Origin: Paracoccus laeviglucosivorans
GTDB taxonomy: Bacteria > Pseudomonadota > Alphaproteobacteria > Rhodobacterales > Rhodobacteraceae
Assembly (NCBI RefSeq): GCF_900182695.1
Contig: NZ_FXTK01000002.1
Span: 307,198-371,197 of the forward strand
Length of the DNA: 64,000 nucleotides
Reading direction: 5' to 3'
The translations under genes and the position numbers were made by a program. Numbering within the stretch: the stretch's first letter is position 1; every line of letters starts with the position of its first letter. The notes below the pieces were generated by a model. It ran no database searches. It saw only the letters and a program-made list of their open reading frames with translations, and was not told the DNA's origin. Shown here in pieces: positions 45,396 through 52,396 of the stretch.

Positions 45396-46138
45396 TGATG
45401 AAGGGCGCGCATCTGGCGAATTTCTCGATGCAGGCGCTGCGGCTTGCGGGCTATGCGCTGATCTTTCTGGCGGGCGTCTGGTTTCACTCCAGCGGCGCGC
45501 TGGAGGCGATGGGCGCATATGGCGAAGACATCCGTTATCTGACGGTCCAACATCTTCAATTGACCGCGATCTCGGGGGCGCTGGCGATCGTGATCGGCAT
45601 TCCCATCGGAGTGCTGCTGGCGCGGCGGTCGCTGGGTGTCCTTGGCCCGGTGGTGGCGCAGGTCGTGAACCTTGGCACGACCATCCCGACGCTGGCGATC
45701 CTTGCGCTGGCGATGACCGTGATGGGCCTTGGCACGCCGCCCGCCATCTTTGGCCTGACGGTCCTGACGCTGCTGCCGATCGTTTTGAACACCATCGCGG
45801 GCATCAAAAGCGTGCCGCCTGCGCTGATCGACGCGGCGCGTGGCATGGGCATGACCGCGTGGCAGATCTTGTGGAAGGTCGAACTGCCCTATGCCCTGTT
45901 CGTCATCTTTGCCGGCATCCGCACCGCATTGGCAATCAATATCGGCACGGTGCCGCTGGCCTTCCTGATCGGCGGCGGCGGCTTGGGTGAGCTGATCTTT
46001 ACCGGCATCGACCTGATGGAGCCGGGGCTGCTGCTGGCGGGCGCGATCCCGACTGCGGCGCTGGCCGTGGCCGTCGACCTGATCGGCGCACAGGCCCAAT
46101 ACTGGCTGGTGCCCAAGGGCATCAACCCGCTGCGCTGA
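45392..46138 (+). CDS. Betaine/choline ABC transporter permease 2 (OpuC/YehY type)
   Basis: This 248-aa membrane protein has LGTTIPTLAILALAMTVMG, DAARGMGMTAWQILWKVELP (coupling loop) and GGGGLGELIFTGI, strongly resembling permease 1 in its core. The first of three tandem ATG codons (45392) overlaps the ATPase stop, and translation coupling is likely. It forms the channel together with permease 1. Confidence 0.92.
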   Translation: MMMKGAHLANFSMQALRLAGYALIFLAGVWFHSSGALEAMGAYGEDIRYLTVQHLQLTAISGALAIVIGIPIGVLLARRSLGVLGPVVAQVVNLGTTIPTLAILALAMTVMGLGTPPAIFGLTVLTLLPIVLNTIAGIKSVPPALIDAARGMGMTAWQILWKVELPYALFVIFAGIRTALAINIGTVPLAFLIGGGGLGELIFTGIDLMEPGLLLAGAIPTAALAVAVDLIGAQAQYWLVPKGINPLR

Positions 46139-46167
46139 ACCAATAAAAACCAACAGTGGAGATAGAA

Positions 46168-47049
46168 ATGAACCTGAAACGCCTTTTTGCCAGTGCCTTA
46201 GTCGCGCTTGGTCTGGCCGTTCCCGCCACCGCCGCGCCGCTTGTCGTTGGCGGCAAGAATTTCACCGAACAGCAGTTGATTGCCGAGATCACCTCGCAAT
46301 TCCTGAAGGCCAAGGGGTTCGAAATCGACAAGCGGGCAGGTCTGGGCACCGCGCCGCTGCGTCAGGCGCTTGAGGCGGGACAGATTGATCTTTATTGGGA
46401 ATATACCGGCACTTCGCTGATTACCTTCAACAAGATCGAAGATAAAATGGATGCCGAACAGACCTATGCCAAGGTCAAGGAGCTTGACGGCGCCAAAGGG
46501 CTGGTCTGGTTGAACCCCTCCAAGGTGAACAGCACCTATGCCATCGCCATGCGTGCGACGGATGCCAAGGAAAAGGGCATCGCGACCATTTCGGACCTCG
46601 CGGCCAAGATCAACGCGGGCGAGGAGCTGACCTTTGGCAGCAACGCCGAATTCTATGCCCGTCCCGACGGGTTGAAGCCGCTGGAAAAGCTTTACGGCTT
46701 TGAATATGGCCGCGCGAACGTCAAGCGGATGGATACCGGACTGGTCTATCAGGCGCTGAAGGATGGTCAGGTCGATAGCGGGCAGGTCTTCGCCACCGAC
46801 GGTCGCATCCCGGCCTTTGACTTCGTGGTGCTGACCGATGACAAGGGCTATTTCCCCAGCTACGCCATGACCCCGGTGGTGCGTCAGGAAGTTCTGGACG
46901 CCAATCCGACGCTGACCGATCTGCTGAACGATCTGTCGGGCCGTCTGGATGACGCCAACATGACCGCGCTGAACAGTCAGGTCGATGTGGATAAGAAATC
47001 GGTCGAGGCCGTGGCCACCGAGTTTCTGAACACCCAAGGCATGATCTAA
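46168..47049 (+). CDS. Glycine betaine/choline-binding protein (OsmF/OpuCC type)
   Basis: This 293-aa secreted protein has a signal peptide (MNLKRLFASALVALGLAVPA, cleavage near ATA-AP), followed by an OpuAC-type ligand-binding domain with VVGGKNFTEQQLIAE, GQIDLYWEYTGTSL (aromatic ligand-box residues) and ATDGRIPAFDFVVL. The ATG at 46168 has GGAGAT upstream. It is the last gene of the importer operon and is followed by a strong terminator. Ligand choice among betaine, choline and proline betaine cannot be settled from sequence. Confidence 0.92.
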   Translation: MNLKRLFASALVALGLAVPATAAPLVVGGKNFTEQQLIAEITSQFLKAKGFEIDKRAGLGTAPLRQALEAGQIDLYWEYTGTSLITFNKIEDKMDAEQTYAKVKELDGAKGLVWLNPSKVNSTYAIAMRATDAKEKGIATISDLAAKINAGEELTFGSNAEFYARPDGLKPLEKLYGFEYGRANVKRMDTGLVYQALKDGQVDSGQVFATDGRIPAFDFVVLTDDKGYFPSYAMTPVVRQEVLDANPTLTDLLNDLSGRLDDANMTALNSQVDVDKKSVEAVATEFLNTQGMI

Positions 47050-47055
47050 GCCCCC

Positions 47056-47085
47056 ATGGCCCGCGAATTATCGCGGGCCATTTTT
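47056..47085 (+). terminator. Intrinsic terminator after the betaine importer operon
   Basis: A perfect 11-bp stem (left arm 47056-47066 beginning ATGGCC, right arm 47071-47081) with an ATTA loop is followed by a run of T to 47085. It lies 7 bases after the binding-protein stop. Confidence 0.9.
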
Positions 47086-47098
47086 CGAAAGCCCCGAC

Positions 47099-47929
47099 AT
47101 GACCAGCCTGACAGTCGCCGCTGCGCAGATCGCTTGCCAGCCCGGCGATATTGCCGCCAATCTGGCGCTGCATCTTGACGCCATCTCGGACGCTCGGCGG
47201 TCCGGGGTGGCGCTGTTGGTGTTTCCCGAACTGTCGCTGACCGATTACCTCTCGCGGCCCGATACGACGCGTCTGGCGCGGCGGCTGGACGACCCCGAGC
47301 CCTTGGCGATTGCGCAGGCGGCCGCAGAGATGGTCGTGTCGTTCGGCATGATCCTGCGCGAAGGCGGCAATGTCTTTAATGCGCAGGTTCTGGTTTCCGG
47401 CAATAAGATGCACGTTCACCGCAAGCTGAATCTGCCGCGATATGGAAACCTTTGCGAAACAGATCATTATCTTGCGGGCAACACCTTAGAAATCTTCGAG
47501 ACGGCGACGGGCCGCATCTCGACGCTGATCTGCGCCGATAGCTGGAATCCCGCACTGGTCTGGCTGGCAGCACATCAAGCGCCGGACATGCTGTTGCAGC
47601 CCATCGCCTCGGCCCGCGGTGCGGTGGGGGCCGAGTTCGACAATCCCGCAGGATGGCGCATCAATTTGCGTCACTCGGCGATGATCTATGGCCTGCCCAC
47701 CATCATGTGCAATCATTGCAGCACGCGCGGCGGGCTGGATTTTTGGGGCGGTTCGCGCATCCTTGATGCGTTCGGGCGCGAACTGGTCGAACTGGACCAC
47801 CAGCCGGGAATGGCCGTGGCCGAAATCGACACAAGCACGGCCAGACGTGCCCGCGCGCTTTTGCCGACGGTGCGCGATGCAAACCCGGCATTGGTGCGCG
47901 CACTGATGCGGGCAGGTGGGCTGGCCTAG
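47099..47929 (+). CDS. Carbon-nitrogen hydrolase (nitrilase superfamily)
   Basis: This 276-aa nitrilase-fold amidase has the catalytic triad visible: Glu in VFPELSLTDYL (about residue 44), Lys in HRKLNLPRYG (about 111) and Cys in TLICADSWNPALVWL (about 142). The family hydrolyses amides, carbamoyl compounds or nitriles. It lies inside the betaine regulon but after the importer terminator, so it has its own promoter or is read through. Its stop shares CTAG with the convergent gbcB-like gene. The substrate is unknown; an amide-linked quaternary amine is an inference from context only. Confidence 0.85.
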   Translation: MTSLTVAAAQIACQPGDIAANLALHLDAISDARRSGVALLVFPELSLTDYLSRPDTTRLARRLDDPEPLAIAQAAAEMVVSFGMILREGGNVFNAQVLVSGNKMHVHRKLNLPRYGNLCETDHYLAGNTLEIFETATGRISTLICADSWNPALVWLAAHQAPDMLLQPIASARGAVGAEFDNPAGWRINLRHSAMIYGLPTIMCNHCSTRGGLDFWGGSRILDAFGRELVELDHQPGMAVAEIDTSTARRARALLPTVRDANPALVRALMRAGGLA

Positions 47930-48948
47930 GCCAGCGTCACCTTGATGTCCGATACCGCGCGGCTGGAGCAGGCAAGGATATAGCCCTGCGCCTGTTCCTC
48001 GGGCGTGATGCCGCCATTCGCGACCATGGCGACCTGCCCTTCGACCAGCCTGACCATGCACGTGCCGCACATCCCCTCGCCGCAGCCGCAGGGGATGATG
48101 ACGCCGTGGCGCAGGCTGGCTTGCAGCACGCTTTCGTCGGGGCGTATCTGGATTTCCCGTTCGGCCACGGTCATGGCAAAGGCGGGACCGCCTGCCGCCA
48201 CGGGTTCGGGTGTGGCTACGGGAACGGGTGCGCCGCCGAAGCTTTCCGTATGGAACTGCGCCTTGTCGCCACCCTCGGCGGCGTGGATCAACCTGGCCTC
48301 GGTCATGAAGCCTTGCGGGCCACAGCAGAACACCTCGCGCCGCCCAATATCCGGGATGGCTGTCGATAGCTGCGTCCGAGAGATGCGGCCGCGATAGCCG
48401 AACCAGCCGGGGGCAGGGCGGCTGACGCTGATCGCAACGGTCAGGTTGGGCATCCGCGCCTGCAATTGTGCCAATTCTGCGGCAAACAGCACCTCATCAG
48501 GGTCGCGGGCGGCGTGGAACCACGCCACATCTGCGAGCGGTTGGGTGTCGGCCAGATGCCGCAGCATGGCGATCATCGGTGTGGCCCCCGACCCGCCCGA
48601 GACAAAGGCCAGCCTGTCATTGCCGCGCAGGTCCAGCGTGAAATGGCCGCGCGGGCTGCGCGCCTGAATTTCCGCACCTTGGGTCAGATTGTCGTGCAGC
48701 CAGCGCGTCGCGCCGCCTTGGCCCTGCGCCTTGATCGTCAGATGCAGGTCGCCATTCGCCCCGCCCGAAATGGTGAAGGTCCGCCAAGCAGGCCCAAAGG
48801 GCAGCGGCACTTTCAGGACCAGCGCCTGACCGGGGGTATAGGTTATCGGAGCGGTCCCGCGCAGGCGGAAGGTGCGGATCGTCGGCGTCTCATGATCGAC
48901 ACCGATGCAGGTCAGGGCCAGCAGGCCGGGTTCGTTCTGCAGCATCAT
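47926..48948 (-). CDS. gbcB: Reductase component of a Rieske oxygenase (GbcB-like)
   Basis: This 340-aa protein has a ferredoxin-NADP reductase-type FAD domain (RTFTISGGANGD), a nucleotide-binding domain (FVSGGSGATPMIAML; FCCGPQGFM) and a C-terminal plant-type [2Fe-2S] ferredoxin domain with CGCGEGMCGTC and a distal Cys in ILACSSRA. This order matches GbcB, which passes electrons from NADH to the Rieske oxygenase GbcA. Its start overlaps the stop of the upstream Rieske gene by 4 bases (ATGA), so the two are coupled. Confidence 0.88.
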   Translation of the reverse strand: MMLQNEPGLLALTCIGVDHETPTIRTFRLRGTAPITYTPGQALVLKVPLPFGPAWRTFTISGGANGDLHLTIKAQGQGGATRWLHDNLTQGAEIQARSPRGHFTLDLRGNDRLAFVSGGSGATPMIAMLRHLADTQPLADVAWFHAARDPDEVLFAAELAQLQARMPNLTVAISVSRPAPGWFGYRGRISRTQLSTAIPDIGRREVFCCGPQGFMTEARLIHAAEGGDKAQFHTESFGGAPVPVATPEPVAAGGPAFAMTVAEREIQIRPDESVLQASLRHGVIIPCGCGEGMCGTCMVRLVEGQVAMVANGGITPEEQAQGYILACSSRAVSDIKVTLA

Positions 48949-50177
48949 TCCGCAGCCATCCGTGCTGCAGGTCCGCCGATATGATCGGCCATCTTGCCCG
49001 CATACCAGTCCGCGAAGTTACGCAGCATGAATTCCGATGGTGCATAGGGACCGGGCCGGTAAGCCTTTGACAGGATGCCACGATGGTTGTTTTCCGCCAG
49101 AATGCGGTCTTCGTCATTGGTGGCGATCCAGACTTCGGTCAGGCGCTCAACATCGTAATCGACGCCTTCGACCGCGTCCTCATGCACCAGCCACGTGGTC
49201 TTGACCGCCGTGCGATTGGCGGAAAGCGGCAGCACGCGGAACTGGATGATGTGATCGGACAGGAAGTGGTTCCAGTTGTTCGGCACGCGGAACATGCGGA
49301 CCGAGCCCAGATCCGGCTCAGTAAAATCGGCCACCAGCTTTTTGCAGGCCAGCCCGCCATCCATCGTGAAGGACAGGCAGTTTTCATTGAAGGGCAGGCG
49401 GATGCAGCGAAATTCCGTCCCGCCATCGGCGGGCTTGTGGGGCAGGCCCAGGCTGTCCCAGCGCGCGGTCGAACGATCCATAAGGCTTTGAAACTGCGCC
49501 GCGACCAAGGGATCGTCCGGCAGCGCGAATTCAACCAGCGTGACCAGCAATTCCGGGTGATTTCCCGCGCAGTGATAGCATTCGCGGTTGTTTTCGATCA
49601 CCAGCTTCCAGTTCGCTTCCTCGACGATCGTAGTCGAAAACGCGACCTTGGTGCGGTCGGGCATATGCGGCGCGATATAGGGCGTGACGCCTGCCCGAAA
49701 CGCGGCCAGCGAAGGCGGTTGGTCGCTGATGCAGACATAGACCATGCCGCAGATCACCTCGACATGCACCGGGGCAAGGCTGTGGGTGCTTTTGTCAAAG
49801 CTCTCTGGCATCTGGCGGGCGTTGATCAGCGTTCCGTCCAGCTCATAGACCCATTGATGATAGGGGCAGACCAGCCGATTGGCGCGGCCCTGTTCCTTTT
49901 GACAGATCATTGATCCGCGATGGCGGCAGCTGTTGTGGAACGCCACAACCTCGCCATCGCGGTTGCGCAGGATGACTACCGGGTTGTCTCCGATCTGCAT
50001 GGTCACGTAATCGCCGGGGCGCGGAATTTCGGCCACACTGCAGGCAAACAGCCAGTCGGTTTCGAACACCGCCCGCATGTCGGCCCGAAAGATCTCCTCA
50101 TCGACATAGAAGTCGCGCGGCAGCGAATGGCCGGGTTTCCGTTCCTGCAAAAGCCGGGCGATCCTGTCGTTGAGCAT
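48945..50177 (-). CDS. gbcA: Rieske non-haem iron oxygenase, glycine betaine/proline betaine demethylase (GbcA/Stc2-like)
   Basis: This 410-aa protein has a Rieske [2Fe-2S] site with Cys84/His86 and Cys104/His107 (CRHRG and CPYHQW) and a mononuclear iron site with Glu199, His202 and His207 in NNRECYHCAGNHPEL. The late TWLVHEDAVEGVDYD and EVWIATNDEDR stretches are shared by glycine betaine demethylase GbcA and stachydrine demethylase Stc2. It removes one N-methyl group as formaldehyde, giving dimethylglycine from betaine or N-methylproline from proline betaine. The ATG at 50177 has AAGGAA upstream. The carnitine route in this window ends in betaine, which favours GbcA. Confidence 0.87.
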   Translation of the reverse strand: MLNDRIARLLQERKPGHSLPRDFYVDEEIFRADMRAVFETDWLFACSVAEIPRPGDYVTMQIGDNPVVILRNRDGEVVAFHNSCRHRGSMICQKEQGRANRLVCPYHQWVYELDGTLINARQMPESFDKSTHSLAPVHVEVICGMVYVCISDQPPSLAAFRAGVTPYIAPHMPDRTKVAFSTTIVEEANWKLVIENNRECYHCAGNHPELLVTLVEFALPDDPLVAAQFQSLMDRSTARWDSLGLPHKPADGGTEFRCIRLPFNENCLSFTMDGGLACKKLVADFTEPDLGSVRMFRVPNNWNHFLSDHIIQFRVLPLSANRTAVKTTWLVHEDAVEGVDYDVERLTEVWIATNDEDRILAENNHRGILSKAYRPGPYAPSEFMLRNFADWYAGKMADHIGGPAARMAAE

Positions 50178-50642
50178 GTCGGTTTCCTTCGCGTAAGCCT
50201 GTCGTGCAGATGGGCGCGTATCCTGTCGATCTTGGATCCATATTGCGCAATTGCGCGGACATGAAACCGTCATCCGAGGTCAGCAAAACGTCAGGGGGAT
50301 GTTAAGCGCGCACATATAGGACCGCCGCAAAATGCAGGCGGGGCGACCCGTCGGCCGCCCCGAAGCCCTCCCACCACAGAAGGCATGTCCTCCACCACAA
50401 GGACGACCATTGAATTTCAGAGAGCTTTTGGGGGTGCAACCGCAGGTTTTGGGTTGATGGCGTATTGCAGGCAAAAATTGCGGAATGCCGCCGACCTTTG
50501 CCGCTATTCCCGGCAGGTGTTTGCCTGTAAGGCTAGCTTAATACAAAAGAAATGGGACAAATTTTGAAGTTTGCGCAGCAAGAGTCCTGACAGAGATCAT
50601 ACCCCGATCGACGTTCGCAAATCTAAATCTGGTTATGATAAG
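50178..50642. other. 465-base interval between gbcA and tRNA-Leu
   Basis: No supported gene was seen. One short frame (50385-50567) has no ribosome site or conserved content. The left part should hold the gbcA promoter, and the region nearest the tRNA holds its 3' flank. Confidence 0.55.
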
Positions 50643-50727
50643 TGGTGCGGGTGGAGGGACTTGAACCCCCACGCCTTGCGGCGCCAGAACCTAAATCTGG
50701 TGCGTCTGCCAATTTCGCCACACCCGC
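50643..50727 (-). tRNA. tRNA-Leu (anticodon UAG)
   Basis: The minus strand folds as a class II tRNA. The 5' acceptor arm GCGGGTG begins at 50727 and pairs with CACCCGC before the encoded ACCA ending at 50643. The anticodon stem CCAGA/TCTGG encloses the loop TTTAGGT, giving anticodon UAG. The long variable arm and the GGTTCAAGTCC T-arm complete it. It reads CUA and CUN leucine codons. Total length is 85 bases including CCA. Confidence 0.96.
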
Positions 50728-50901
50728 ATCGCCTGAGCACGGGCCTAGCCCCGCCAGAGTGTTGCGCTGATAGCAAAGCCTTTTGCCAAGCGCGAGGGGG
50801 AAAGTGATCCCTATGCCATTTTTAGGCCCAATCGCATTCGGGCTCCTTTTGCAGGCGCGTGACGTCTCCCGGTACGAAGATGCTGATGCGACAGGAGCTT
50901 A

Positions 50902-50920
50902 TCACAACCGCCGATTGTGA
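50902..50920. promoter_or_regulatory. Inverted repeat TCACAA-N7-TTGTGA upstream of the small protein and diguanylate cyclase genes
   Basis: Perfect 6-bp arms at 50902-50907 and 50915-50920 lie 51 bases before the ATG at 50972. The spacing is that of a dimeric regulator site. A second small dyad, GCAGCA-TCT-TGCTGC (50947-50961), lies just before the ribosome site and could fold in the mRNA. Both roles are inferred. Confidence 0.5.
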
Positions 50921-50971
50921 CCTGCGATGCGTCCGGCTATATTTCCGCAGCATCTTGCTGCAGGAGCCCGC

Positions 50972-51214
50972 ATGACCGATCTCATTCCCGTGCATGAGCT
51001 TGAAGAACGCCTTGCGCATGTTCGACGCGATTTGCCTTTGGACCTGATCCCGATGGTCGAGCGGCATCATCAGAACCTGCTGGGGCTTGTGCAGGCATTG
51101 GAGGCTGCGGGCAGACCGCCCGAAACCATCCGGCAGACGGTGCAGAACCTGTTGCAAAGCTATGAGAAAGATCTTCTGTCGGTGTTCGAAGCAAAAAGCG
51201 GGGATTCCAAATGA
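50972..51214 (+). CDS. Small hypothetical protein coupled to a diguanylate cyclase
   Basis: This 80-aa protein is mostly charged and probably helical (VHELEERLAHVRRDL, then MVERHHQNLLGLVQALEAAG). It has no signal peptide or membrane segment. ATG 50972 is chosen because AGGAG precedes it by 6 bases; an upstream in-frame start would lack one. Its stop overlaps the start of the GAF-GGDEF gene (ATGA), so both are made together. It might bind or tune the cyclase. No family was recognised. Confidence 0.7.
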   Translation: MTDLIPVHELEERLAHVRRDLPLDLIPMVERHHQNLLGLVQALEAAGRPPETIRQTVQNLLQSYEKDLLSVFEAKSGDSK

Positions 51215-52194
51215 CGATGCAGGGGGATTTCAAGCTGGGTGACGAAGCCGGCAGGCTAAGTGCCCTGCACCGCTATGAGATTCTGGACACCCCGCCAGAG
51301 GAAGAGTTTTCCGACATCATCCGGCTGGTCCAATCGATTTTCGACCTGCCGCTGGTATCGATCAACTTCATCGATACCGACCGACAATGGTCCAAGGCCG
51401 CGGCAGGCATCCCGACGGAAATTCCCCGCGCCATGTCCATTTGCGATCACACGATCCGCGGACGCACTGCTTTGGATCTGCCGGACCTGACCGAACACCC
51501 GACCTTTGCCGCGAACCCCTTTGTGGCGGATGGCGGGGTGCGTTGCTATCTTGGCGTGCCGCTGACCAGCCCCGATGGCTATAATATCGGCGCGCTTTGC
51601 GTGGCCGGGGCCGAACCGCGCGAATTCAGCGAGGCCGAGGCCGACATCCTTCGCAATTTTGCCCGTCTTGTCATGTCCCAGCTTGAACTGCGCCAGATTG
51701 CACGAAACGACGCGCTGACCGGGGCGTTGACCCGCCGCGCGTTTCGCGAAAGACTGGAGCGGTCGCTGAACTCGGATGCCGAAATCGGATTGGTGCTGAT
51801 CGACATCGACCATTTCAAGTCGATCAATGACCGTTTCGGCCACCCGGCGGGCGATGTCGTCCTGCGGTGCGTCGCGGAAACCTTGCGCACCCATTCCTTG
51901 CCGCACGAATGCCTGGGTCGTATCGGAGGCGAGGAATTCGGTCTGCTGTTGCCGGGTCGTGATGCATCGGCCGTTGTCGCACGGGCCGAAGCTCTGCGTC
52001 GTCAGGTCGTCGCGCTGGAATGGCCGGAGTTGAACGGTATCGCCGTGACCATCAGCCTTGGCGCGGCGATGCGTCGGGGCGACGAAACCGCCGATCAGCT
52101 GATGGCGCGGGCCGATATTGCGCTTTATGCCGCCAAACGCAGCGGCCGGAACCGCACGGTTGAGGCGGGAACGGAAAGCGAAGCGCCCGTTTGA
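51211..52194 (+). CDS. GAF-GGDEF diguanylate cyclase
   Basis: This 327-aa soluble protein has an N-terminal GAF sensor domain (about 20-160, ICDHTIRGRTALDLPDL and CYLGVPLTSPDGYNIGALCV) and a C-terminal GGDEF domain (about 165-315) with the active-site sequence GGEEF at 239-243. DIDHFKSINDRFGH supplies the metal site. It should make cyclic di-GMP from two GTP. No RxxD inhibitory site lies before GGEEF, so product inhibition at that site is unlikely. No membrane segment is present, so the signal is cytoplasmic. Confidence 0.92.
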   Translation: MTMQGDFKLGDEAGRLSALHRYEILDTPPEEEFSDIIRLVQSIFDLPLVSINFIDTDRQWSKAAAGIPTEIPRAMSICDHTIRGRTALDLPDLTEHPTFAANPFVADGGVRCYLGVPLTSPDGYNIGALCVAGAEPREFSEAEADILRNFARLVMSQLELRQIARNDALTGALTRRAFRERLERSLNSDAEIGLVLIDIDHFKSINDRFGHPAGDVVLRCVAETLRTHSLPHECLGRIGGEEFGLLLPGRDASAVVARAEALRRQVVALEWPELNGIAVTISLGAAMRRGDETADQLMARADIALYAAKRSGRNRTVEAGTESEAPV

Positions 52195-52396
52195 TGGCAG
52201 TCGGGTGGTGCGGTTGCATCGCTAAGGCGGTATTTCTGCGCGCCACCCCAATGCGGGCTTGAACCCGCGCACCAAGAGCGTATCTGACACATCCAGCAAG
52301 GCATCCGCGTCGGCCCTTTGCCCGAACACGGCTTACCCATCAGATCGAAAAACCAAAAGGACGGCGTAGCTTGGCTGCGGCGTCAGGTGTGCAAGT

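Noticed and set aside
50385..50567. Short frame of 60 codons between gbcA and tRNA-Leu
   Set aside because: No ribosome site, no conserved content, and composition unlike the neighbouring genes.
52251..52270. T-arm-like hairpin GCGGG-CTTGAA-CCCGC resembling a tRNA fragment
   Set aside because: The loop is 6 rather than 7 bases, and the flanks do not fold into acceptor or anticodon arms, so it is at most a small hairpin in the interval after the diguanylate cyclase gene.
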